From contig BSYO01000033.1 in the NCBI GenBank assembly GCA_033239525.1, forward strand, positions 3,587,501 through 3,651,500: DNA of 64,000 bases, given 5' to 3'. Shown here one piece after another: positions 46,310 through 56,711 of the stretch. Made by a program: the position numbers and the translations under genes. Under the pieces are notes generated by a model that was given only the letters and a program-made list of their open reading frames with translations, was not told the DNA's origin and did not search any database. The DNA comes from Nepenthes gracilis. Lineage: Eukaryota; Streptophyta; Magnoliopsida; Caryophyllales; Nepenthaceae. Numbering within the stretch: the first letter of the stretch is position 1; every line of letters starts with the position of its first letter.

Positions 46310-46684
46310 TGTGTTTGGTAGAAGGTGAATTGAGAGGGGGCAGGTGAGAGAGTCGATTGAGGGTTGTTTGGAGGGGGTTTTTATTATTATTATTATTATT
46401 ATTATATCATTATTTTATTATTATTATTATATATTTTAATCTGATTCTCTACAAAAAAAAATTAAGATTTACTACATAATTTATATTTTAAAAAAAAATT
46501 AACGCAGAAACATTTTGGATGTTAAATTAATGCATATGAATATATTAAAAGGTTGACTTTCTTCATTCCTTTTGAGTGCTTGCTTGGATTAATTTTGTAA
46601 TATTCCAAATATTTCTGTGTTGATTTTCTTTTAAATATGAATTATTTAGTAAATATTAGATTTTTTTTAGGAATCAAGTTAAAA

Positions 46685-46727
<43 letters not shown>

Positions 46728-47808
46728 GTGATGTATATTCTATAGCCATTCGATACTGATTTCCATACCATGGTGGTAATGAGATATGCTTTTTAGTGTG
46801 GAGGGATGCTTATAACTATGTGACCATTATAGAAGATAATATCAGGGATATCATTGGCGATGAGTATTATAAATGGTATGAGCATGTTACAGGTACAACC
46901 TCTGAGAGGATTTTAGTGAAGATACCATGGATAACTTTATGTTACTAACGCAGTCGTTGGGGGTTTAAATACGCAGTCTTTGGTTCACGGTGGTAGAATA
47001 AGGTGCAAGAGATTTTTCATGATATCTCATTATTGTTAATATCTTTCAAGCTTGGGATTCAATGGAATCCACGAGTTGTATTTGGTAGAATCTATGTATC
47101 GAATTTTATAACATCCAGATTCAATAGAATCCATGTTGTTTATTATTGTTTGATATTCGGGTTGTTCATGCTGATATTTGGACTAAGAGATTCCTTTATT
47201 TTCTTGTGATGCCTGATTCTAGGGGATCTCTACTTGTTATTGGTGAATCTTTTTATCTTTGTGATACGAGGGTTTGGTGTGACCTGTCTTGTTATTACTT
47301 TTGAGTCATAAATATGATGAGATATAGATTCCCGGATAAGTTTATATGTTGGATTTTGTACTACCGTTGTGACTTTTATATTTTATACATTGTATATCCG
47401 AGATATTTATTATTTATTACCCATTATTGATCATTATCACTTGTTGGGCATTTGGCTCACCATTATATTTTCTTTATTTTAGATTGAGTTAATTACATAA
47501 AGCTAGCAGGTGATCCTACTTATACTATGAGACTTTCAGATAGAGAGAATTTTAGATGCTAGTTACTATCATGTTAGTGGGAGACATATAAGATATATTT
47601 TGATAGAGGTTTGGTAGTTTGCTTTGGGATGCAACTTGTAATTTTGAGCAGCTTTGCTTTGGTGGATATTTACTCAATGTGTAAATAAGATGATCAATTT
47701 ATTATTGAGCATGTTGAAATTATGATAGACTTTTAATGATTTCATGTTTGTGGTTTTCTGTGTAAACGGTCTGGGCCAGCTTTGATGGTTAGGCCTCGGG
47801 TTGTTACA
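46310..47808 (+). mobile_element. LTR-like element, copy B
   Basis: Aligns with copy A from GGAGGGATGCTTATA (about 46800) to the shared end (TTTGATGGTTAGGCCTCGGG, TTGTTACA at 47808). It is interrupted or expanded by two trinucleotide microsatellites: TTA at 46381-46405 and AAT at 46685-46727. No retroelement genes. Its end lies 130 bases upstream of the RPC6 splice acceptor, so it may sit within the RPC6 5' UTR intron. Confidence 0.6.
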
Positions 47809-47940
47809 AATTTGATGATGAAGATGGTAAGGAGTCGTGAATTATTTATGGCTGTGGTAATTGTCCTATGATAATGTGAATATTTGCTTACTAGCCATTG
47901 CACCAATATTTTCCCAGTCTGATTTCTATATTTTGCAGAA

Positions 47941-48666
47941 ATGAGCCGGTTAAGGGGTGCTATGTCCCTCAAGCGGAAACGATCAGGTCCTGAAGATCCT
48001 TCTAATCAACTGACGAATGATGAGCGTGCTGTCTTCAATTTGATTCGAAGCAAAGGAGATATGGGGATATGGAAGGGGGATATGAAAAGGGAGCTGAGGA
48101 GTATCAATGCAAGAGTGGTTGACAATTGCATCAAGAGCCTTCAAGCGAAAAGAGTGATAAAAGAGGTGGTTAACATTCAAAGCAAAGGGAAAAATCGCTT
48201 GATGTCAATGGAGTTTGAACCGTCGAAGGAACTGACTGGCGGTGCATGGTATAATGAAGGAAATCTCGATATGGAATTCATCACTTATCTTAAAAAGCTA
48301 TGCTTAGGTGGGATTCGCAAACTGAAAGTTGCTACGGCAGATGGGATCCAAATCCATGATATGATCAAGAAGTCAGGAGCATTTAAAGTTGATGTTTCAA
48401 TACAACAAATTCAGGACATACTTAAGAACTTGGTTTTGGAAAACGAAATTTTCGAAGTAAAGAGTACTGGCTCAGGGGAGTTTGCCCATGTTCCTGTCGG
48501 AACAGCTTGTTATAAAAGCACAGGCAGAGGGCAGCTCGGAGGCTCAGGAATGGGGGCCATGGCCTTGATACCGTGCGGGGTGTGTCCTCGGATTAATCAG
48601 TGTACAGATGATGGTGTCATCTCCCCAACCACTTGTGTTTACTACACCAAATGGTCGGAATTTTGA
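47941..48666 (+). CDS. RPC6: DNA-directed RNA polymerase III subunit RPC6 (C34)
   Basis: A single-exon coding region of 241 residues. RPC6/C34 is one of the three Pol III-specific C82/C34/C31 subunits that open the promoter and contact TFIIIB for tRNA, 5S and U6 transcription in the nucleus. The N-terminal part holds tandem winged-helix domains (LTNDERAVFNLIRSKGDMGI at 24-43; IKSLQAKRVIKEVVNIQSKG at 64-83). A second block is EFEPSKELTGGAWYNEG. The C-terminus carries four cysteines, C212, C215, C221 and C232 (PCGVCPRINQC and SPTTCVYYTKW), the pattern that binds an iron-sulphur cluster in C34 orthologues. TTTTGCAG at 47931-47938 looks like a splice acceptor two bases before the ATG, so a 5' UTR intron is likely. 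Met8 (47962) aligns with the usual MSLKRKRSG start and may be the true initiator. Confidence 0.93.
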   Translation: MSRLRGAMSLKRKRSGPEDPSNQLTNDERAVFNLIRSKGDMGIWKGDMKRELRSINARVVDNCIKSLQAKRVIKEVVNIQSKGKNRLMSMEFEPSKELTGGAWYNEGNLDMEFITYLKKLCLGGIRKLKVATADGIQIHDMIKKSGAFKVDVSIQQIQDILKNLVLENEIFEVKSTGSGEFAHVPVGTACYKSTGRGQLGGSGMGAMALIPCGVCPRINQCTDDGVISPTTCVYYTKWSEF

Positions 48667-51389
48667 AAGGTTTGCTCATTTCTTTCTGAAACTTCTCATC
48701 TTATGCATGATTTTCTGCCGCCTCTTTGATTGTTACTGCGGTTTGTTCTGTTCTCTGAAGCTTTTAATTATATCCTTCATTTTTCTTTTTCACAGATTTG
48801 TGATAAAACCAATTGAACTTCTATTTTGAGTTGGGTAATTTAAAGGCATATCAGCTTGCCTGGGAATTGCCCACCCCAACCATTTTTGGAGCAATCTTTT
48901 TGATTTGAGAGATGGGTTAAGGAATGAAAACTACGTAAATTTTGTTCATTAACTCCGAATTTTTGTAGGCCTACCCACGTACCACAAAGTATGATAGTAC
49001 TCACGATGATTTCTTCGCGTTGGATCATGTCGATCTCCTCTTCCACCCGGTATCTGCTTGTGGTTAGATATGCTGTGGAACGCCTCCCTCCCATCAGTTG
49101 ATTACTGAGCTGGAAAATGCGCGATATGCTGCATTGTTGTCCGAGTCTTTTACACTTTGTTTGCCTGAACTGGACGTAGGCGTTTGGGTTCATGTTTTGA
49201 GCGTTGTTGATTGATAGAGGTTGGATCAATAAGCGGGAAGTATGTTTTATTACTTTATAGTATCACTGATTATTAATTAAAGCATATTCATTCCAAACTA
49301 TTGCTTAGATTTGATTAATTATTAAGATATGTGATGATTATATATATTTTAATAATTGATTGGTTTTGTATAGGGAGAAGGCGGTATAGTGTAATTTTTC
49401 CATCCCATGGGGACATCTGAACAATATAATCAAGAGTCATTATGTGCTCAGCTAAATTATCTGACTTTCATCCAATGGGTGCTACTATGGTCAACTTAAA
49501 AGTTTGGGTTCTTTGTGCATTTAACAGTCAAGATTAAAAGTTAAATTGATAAACAGTTAAAATAAAGTAATTATTTAAATTATTTAATATGATTTTTATT
49601 ATTTGTTTATTTAATTTTGATTATTGGGTTTGTATGAAGTCTAAGTATTCTAAAAAATTAAATTTAAGTATAAATTTATAACTCTAAAATCTTATGTCCA
49701 TCTAAGTGAAGTCTTTAGTTAGGATGATAGGAGCTTTAGGCTTAGGCTCTTCTGTCTGCCCAGATAAAGATATTATTGGACTTAGATTTTTAGTTATTTA
49801 CTCTTTTTTTTTTCTTTAATAATCGATGGAGAGTGAATATTGTTATTAAATTTGTGTGTTTGGTTAGAAATTATATAATAAAATAAATTTTAATAGTTTT
49901 CCTGCGATGCCCACCCTTTGCCTATGTTTTAATGTAAACATGTGAGAGTAGGAAAAGCTGCCTTCTTATATAATATATTTTTATCATTTCATTTGTAAAA
50001 TTATTTGAGATTATAATTAATCCTAAATTATTTTTTTATATTTTTTAAGTTTTTTAGTTATAAAAGATATATATTATCTTTTGTAAATGTTGTTCTGAAA
50101 ATGAATTTAAATTTGATTTTAAAATTAAAAAAATAAATTTAGATAATTTAGTTAAATAAAGTATTTTTAATCTCAGAAAAGTTATTTTTTTGAAAGATAT
50201 ATTCAATTATTGAAATAAAATAAGTTATGAATAGAATAATTATTCTCATAAAATGGAATAAGATAGGAATAGAGTTGAAAATTATTATTATCATATTTAA
50301 ATAGTAATTTAAAATAACTATAATTAAATTAAAATTTATTTTTTTAATTTTAATATATAATAATAATAATAGTAATAAGATAGAAATTTGTCATTTATAT
50401 TCAAAGAAAAAAGAATATTTTATCAAAATTTTACAATATTTTCACAAAATATTTTTTTGGTCAAATGCCACTACACTAAACGGAATAAAATTCACAATTA
50501 AGTTCAGGATAATTAGACTTACTAAAATTATAAATTATTTAAATAATATTATTTTATTATCAATTATCTGTATTTAAAATATTTAACCTTACAAATTTAT
50601 GAAATAACACTATATATTATATAGAATAGCATTATGCTATTCACTACACCAAAAAAAAAAAAAAAAAAATCGAATGAGATGAATGTAGGATACGAAGTTA
50701 AGGAAGACGAGTGGAAGATGGCGCCTCTCCTTTTTTCTCGCCCTCTTTCGAATCCAAATCTGAATCCCTTCTTTTCACTTTGCTTCTTTGATTCGTTTTT
50801 GAACAGATGCTCTTTAAGTTTCTGATCTAAAATGGGCGAAAGAGGAGAGGCCCGATATTTTATCAAACAGTAAATAATCAATCCACAAAATGAATTAAAT
50901 AATCTCAAACTCAAGGCTAAAAACCTGAAAGAAGATTTTCTAAAAGAAAAAAAAAAAAGGAAATAATCAGCCATTAACTTAAATTTATGAAAACATGATT
51001 CGCAGGAAAACAATTGCAGAAGACAACAAAACGAAACACTGATAAAAAACAATAAAAACAGCAGCGTTTCAAATATAAGGAAAGAAGCGGCAGCGTGGCT
51101 AGGGTTTTAAAGAGGCAACAAAGGAGGAGAGATTTATTTGTATCTAAGTTAGAAAGATGAATAGAAAGAGAAGACGGGAGGGGTAAATGGATACGGAATA
51201 TAGAAAATGGGTTAGGGATAAAATGATGATATTCTTAGGATTAGATATACCTTAAATATAATGAATAAATAATATTAAAAAAAAATAGTTTTTATACTTC
51301 TTATTTTGAAAGAATATTGATGGATCTTATAGTACTATAGGTCGTCATAGGCCTAATCATTATTGTGACAAGGGGCCGAGTAGACAATG
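48667..51389. other. RPC6 3' flank and AT-rich intergenic DNA
   Basis: The first part should contain the RPC6 3' UTR. 49500-50650 is strongly AT-rich. A 17-base-plus A run lies at about 50652. 50690-51130 contains leader-like sequence (GGCAGCGTGGCTAGGGTTTTAAAG at about 51090) but no coding frame that I recognise. Confidence 0.45.
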
Positions 51390-52330
51390 GATAAAACCTT
51401 AAGAAAGAGATCGATTCGGCTCAACCTAAGCGCCATTGTAGCAACCAAGATAAGGGCCAGAGAGCAATGGGTCAAAGGGACAAGCGTCAATGGCACAAAT
51501 GACAACGCAGTCAGACAGACCAATCCGAAAGACTTTTGATCAGATAGCCAACAGAGCGATCAAAACATGCGTTTGCAGCGGTCAAAGCACACACATGCAA
51601 AGCGTTGTCTAAAGCCTTCTGATAACTAGATTGGGGGGACCTCTCACGACCTCCATATCGTAACAGGACAATGACTGATAAAGGCGGCTCCTGTCAACGC
51701 CCCAACAACTAGCAAACCCAAAAGCGACACCTGTCACATACCTTGGCACCAAAATCCTGCTCCACAAAGTATTACAAATACCACTCGCCACCAAAAGACG
51801 AAAGGGGTTCCATCTCGGGCGACATCTAAGAGCACTACTCAAACCCTCAAGGCCCTCTTCGGTCTAGGAAAAAGCTCTTGACCCCTAGAAGTATAAAGGG
51901 AGAACCAAACTCTCCCCCTTGGATACAGCTTCTTCCCTCTCTATCCATAGTGAGTCATTCCATGAGTGTATCCTTACTGAATCGCTTATCAAGTGTATCC
52001 CTAGTAAGCCACTCCACGAATACACCCCTAATAAGCTACTCACAGAGTGCAATCTTATAAGAGTCTAATCCTCCTCTCACATCCCCTTATCCGTGCAACT
52101 CTATATTCTCTTATATTCCCCTTACGTTTTTCTATCTCTTGAGAAAGATTTCTAACATAAGAATTGAAGAATAAATCGGGAGTCAGTTCCATCAATTCTT
52201 TGACTTTTTATTTATAATTTGTGGTGTGCAGGTTTTAGGTTAGTAAAAACGGATACCGGACTCGCTCTAATTCGACCTACAGTAGGAGATCACGTGGTTC
52301 CCTAATTCATACCATAACTCGAACATTAGA
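51390..52330 (+). mobile_element. LTR-like retrotransposon remnant
   Basis: A block of moderate GC in AT-rich surroundings with an LTR-like plan. It has a C/A-rich first half, a TATA-like GTATAAAGGGAGAACCAAAC at about 51892, and a CT-rich leader with ATAGTGAGTCATTCCA / CTAGTAAGCCACTCCA / CTAATAAGCTACTCAC imperfect repeats of about 50-60 bp (51946-52040). It ends in DNA without genes. No termini or target duplication could be fixed. Confidence 0.4.
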
Positions 52331-54505
52331 CACATCAAATATCTATTCTTTTAAAAATATTTCTTCTTTTTAATAAAATAACTAAACATAAGAATAATTA
52401 TTGCACTGATAATAAAGTAAAAATAAAATTTTTATTCTCACCAATCAAATACAATAAGTGTCTTTTTTATTAAGGCAAAAGCTATACATATATATATATA
52501 TATATATAATGTTAATCTTGTCACAAAAATGCAGTTCAATGGCCAATTAAATGGTTCAACGCTTGGAATATTGCTTCAAAGGATGATACTCCCTGAATTG
52601 AGCAGGTTCATGCATACCACTTAAAATTAGCAACTTCATCATGCATTAAAGAAATGAGAGTCGCTAAATTCGTTTATACTTTCAATGGTGAATTTTTTTA
52701 AAAAAAAGTTTAAATAATTAGAATTATAATATTGATTTAATATATTTTATCGTATTATTGTAATTACAGCCATCTAAATTGTCAAAAAAAAAAAAAAAAT
52801 CTTTTTCCGTTGGGCACACAAAGGGTATAGAAAATAGAACGATCCTAACAAGGCTGTATAAATGATATCTATGTGATTGAACAAAGCAGCCCATTAAGAT
52901 CGAAGGATTCGACAAATGCCAAAGTAAACATAATAACAACAGATTAGAAATAGCTTGGTGTACGATGTTTTTGTTATCTGTATAGTTTAGAGGAGGAATA
53001 GATTACTCCGAGTCTATTATATCCTTTCTTACATGTATCATATATAAGATGCTATTTTTACAACTTACTTGTGACTATTAGATCACAGGGCAACAACTTG
53101 CTTATTGTGCAAAATCACAAGAATATTCATTCTGTTCCCAACCTTTGTTGAATATTCAAATATTGAGAATAGTGCTCATTATAAATTTCTAGCTTTCACT
53201 TGGTAATGAATATTGGAGGGTCTTAAATTCCCAGGTAAACCAATTACTCTATCAAACTAATGAACCAATCACCTACAGTTACAATGGGAATGAGATTGCA
53301 AACCCTTCATTATAAATTTCTGAACTCCCAATGAGTAAAGCAAACCTTAGACCAAGAGTTGTATGCTCCTTAAATAGAATTTCATAGCTCATCCCTACGA
53401 GTTCAATGGAAAAAACCTTCTTGAACAGGAGCTCTTAGGGTATTTTCATACTCATAATAGCGAGGATCTCATCCCAATAATTCTGATTGCTAAGATTATG
53501 AGATGAGTTTAACATATTTTAATGTATTTTGACAACCCTAACCATCCGAATTGAAAGTATACAATTTCTTAGCATTGGGAGCATAAGGGATGATAAACCA
53601 TTGCCAATTTCCTCGTATTCAAATACAGTATAAGGGAGACCCAGGGATACGACATAGGAAACAAAACAATTGAAAAGAAACAAAACTAATACCAGGGATA
53701 TCCCTATAGAAAACCTCTATCAAAGACATTATCAGCCACTATAAAGAGCTAAGATCTCACTAGTTCCAGGAGTCTGAATAAGCTTAAATCAGTGTGTTCA
53801 ACAATTCTTGCAGCTCAAACTTGGTCTTAGAGAATATGTATTTGATCCCAGCTCAACTAGCCGATCAATCTAGGTTCATCATATCATATTTGAACTGTCA
53901 AGAGCTTAGCATGCTAAAAAAACTTAATTGAACGTGTCCCATAATGTATCAAGATTCAGCTCTTTTCTGCAAATGCAACACAATGTTGTCAATATTTTTC
54001 CTATATTGCATATGGCATCATAACATCCTATATTGCATATGGCCGAAAATAATGTTGATAATTCCACTTGCATCTGGAAATTTAAGGCTGTTAAGTGACA
54101 ACCAGCCATAATGTCAGGGCAATATGAAAATAACACAAGCAACCTGAGTAACAATTATGATGTAAACACAACAATCATGCACCAAGAATTAAATTGAATA
54201 GTTTCCCATAACAAGTCAAAATCACGTATGCACCAAACAGTGGGATGAATCATGAAAATGTATCCTGCTTTCATATGAAATTAAAATCAGCATCAGCTTA
54301 TTTCATTTCTATAAGATTGAACAAAACTCAAATGATTTTAGCACCTAAATATCTCATGTTTTCTGGGTTTCCTCTGTCATGAAAACATTATTCCATCTTC
54401 CTAACTAAAACCCTTTTCGTGTATCAAAATCATCAATCAATCAGGCCTAAACAACAAATAAAACTCAATTGCGGTTAGAAATCAAGAACCTCCGTCTTCA
54501 TCCTT
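52331..54505. other. non-coding interval
   Basis: No gene family was recognised. It contains a TA run at about 52487-52508, an A run at about 52784-52799, and a short tandem duplication of CCTATATTGCATATGGC (54000 and 54028). The part nearest 54506 is probably the 3' UTR of the GCK-domain gene. Confidence 0.45.
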
Positions 54506-55075
54506 CTAATCGGCAGGATTTAATTGCTTTTCAGAACTCCCAGAACCATTACCTTCCTTCGGACCCGCATTTTTTCCATCCTTCTTCTCAGCCTCGTCCT
54601 CCAGTTCCTTTATTGCTTCCTCCTCCGCCATCTTCTCCGCCTTCAAAATTGGCTCATAGTAATCAGAATGAGCCTCCATACACTTCTTCAAGTTCGCAGT
54701 GACTTCGAAGCACTTCTCAACGAGGTCTTCCTCATTTCTGTCTGCTTCCTCCACGCATTTTTCCCAAGCGGTGAAACTCTCTCGACATCCACCTCCCTTC
54801 ATGAACAAACAGAACCCACACTCCCCTTCTTCTTCTTCTTCTTCCCCGCCTTCTCTGTCTTTGTTTTCTCCATCAATTAGAACCTTTTCGTTGCCATCGT
54901 CCGACGGATATGAGGCTTCTTGAGATTGAAGTTCTAGGGTTTTAGGATCTGGGTCTTGTGATTGTGGGTCTAATTTTTCAAGCCTTGAGGCAGACATGTG
55001 AGATGGGGATGGGGACGGTGACTCAGACGGATTTTCTACGCTAGAGTTTTTGGAGGTTGATAAGATATCTCCCAT
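54506..55075 (-). CDS. GCK domain-containing protein with twin CX9C pattern
   Basis: An intronless gene for a 189-residue, soluble, acidic protein. Residues 1-60 are Ser/Pro-rich and probably disordered, and 77-83 is a run of Glu. The GCK domain spans about 84-147 (GECGFCLFMKGGGCRESF, AWEKCVEEA, EKCFEVTANLKKCMEAHSDY). The C-terminus (148-189) is a charged helix and tail. Cysteines fall at 86, 89, 97, 107, 122 and 132. The pairs 97/107 and 122/132 each have nine residues between them, the CHCH-type twin CX9C spacing, preceded by a CxxC. Plant GCK proteins are largely uncharacterised. The cysteine spacing suggests a disulphide-locked helical hairpin such as those oxidised by Mia40 in the mitochondrial intermembrane space, but this is inference. 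Start chosen: first ATG of a long frame with leader upstream. Confidence 0.88.
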   Translation of the reverse strand: MGDILSTSKNSSVENPSESPSPSPSHMSASRLEKLDPQSQDPDPKTLELQSQEASYPSDDGNEKVLIDGENKDREGGEEEEEEGECGFCLFMKGGGCRESFTAWEKCVEEADRNEEDLVEKCFEVTANLKKCMEAHSDYYEPILKAEKMAEEEAIKELEDEAEKKDGKNAGPKEGNGSGSSEKQLNPAD

Positions 55076-56711
55076 GGCCGCCTCTGTTGATTTTAAGCCC
55101 CGCTAAACCCACAGTTCGCGGAACCTGAAGCTGAAATTTAATTTTTGACCCAGAAAAGTGTAAGAAACGAGGCAGCGTAGGGTTGGTGGTGACACCATGA
55201 AATTGAAAAATAAAATTCATTTCTATTGAAAATTACGTTTTTGTGACTTTTCCGCGTATAATTTCAAGGGGCATGCACGAGATACCCTAGGCAGGCATGA
55301 AACCGTATAAACAGTATCATATACTGTTTGAATCCCTAAACCATGATTAGTCAGGGGGTTCACTGGCTGTGTGTCTGGTCTTTGTTTCAGAGAGAGGCCC
55401 TGCCTATTTTATCTGACAGTATTATTGAGTATGATATCTTATTAATTTATTTATATTAAAAAATATATATAAATAAACGTTATATCATTTGACAGTGTTT
55501 TAAGACATCTCTAAAAATTTATAGTATAATTGTTTATTGAAACAAATTAAGTCTGTAGAAATATATAGAGCTTAATATATCAGAAAGTACAGGAAACATT
55601 TTGTCTATATTATTCCTTTGGAGAATGCACCAATGTATGTTAACTGGGGAGAAGTGGAAACTTTTGACACTTTAGCTTACAACATATAATGGTCATTTTA
55701 ATAATTTAAATTCTTAATCATCTGACTGTATAATAATAACTCTATCATTGTCCTACAGCTCCTCTCATGGATAGACTTAGGAAGCATATGGACAAACCTT
55801 TTCTTATTTGATTGGGTATAAATGCAGTAGCAAAGGCTAATTAATCTTGCCCAACAAATTTCAGCTTTTAACCTTCACAACTCCAAGAACAAATGTTTCT
55901 TAAGCTCAACAAACATGGAAAAGAATCCAGGAAACCATGAACAAAGAGCAATTGATACAAATGACATAGATACTGAAGAGATGGGTGAAATAATCTTACA
56001 AAATTTAACTAAATACTAATATCAACCAGCCAAACCCCTTATTACAATGTAACAATACAATTATACTGCAACTATTACAAATATAATGTAACAGGCACAC
56101 TCTTAATAGATCGGCCTATCTTATTTGAGCCCATTCACAAAACTCATCTGTTAGTCTCTAGTTACCAGGAGCTTTGCATTTGTGCCATCAAACATTGAAA
56201 GAGAACATGGATTCACCAGAAGAAACGTCAGATGAATTCCAAAAAACCGATTAGTCTCGATTAAAATCATGAACTACACGTTGAATGGCAAGGTCAAAGG
56301 ATCAAGCAATTAAGGGGAGCACAGCATCAAGGAAAATGCTCTTTGAATTTGTGACGGAAGAATGATAATCTAAAAATTTTAATCAATTTGGCGACAGTAA
56401 CAAGAGATTAAGAGATTAGTATCTTTTTTTTTTTGGTAAGTAGAAAAAAAAAATTAGAAACAAAGCCGACAAAAATCTCAAAACAACACTCATCTTGAAA
56501 ATCTAAAAAAAATGAATCCTGCCATTGTAATTAAATTACACAAAATTCAACTCCATTCCTGTCTAAAAGCTTTACATGGGGAAGAAATAAGAGTACAAGA
56601 ACACAGATACAAATAACTCAGATTGATGTAGCTAACAAAGAAAAGGGAGGGCCTATGGATAGTGGCACACTCTTCACAGATGACAGCACCATATTGAATT
56701 TAGCTAATCAA
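55076..56711. other. GCK gene 5' flank and SBH1 3' flank
   Basis: Non-coding. The two minus-strand genes are separated by 1.6 kb. The segment 56100-56711 is probably SBH1 3' UTR. No repeat family was recognised. Confidence 0.5.

Noticed and set aside
39433..48666. Exon at 39433-39717 spliced to RPC6 as an N-terminal extension
   Set aside because: Joining phase 0 at 39717 to the acceptor at 47938 gives AAA TGA, an immediate stop, so it cannot extend the RPC6 protein.
50597..51052. 151-residue minus-strand frame rich in Phe/Leu/Ser
   Set aside because: The complement of an A-rich tract gives a Phe-rich pseudo-membrane protein. No family resemblance.
54524..54923. Plus-strand open frames of 74-118 residues
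   Set aside because: They are shadows of the GCK-domain gene on the opposite strand.
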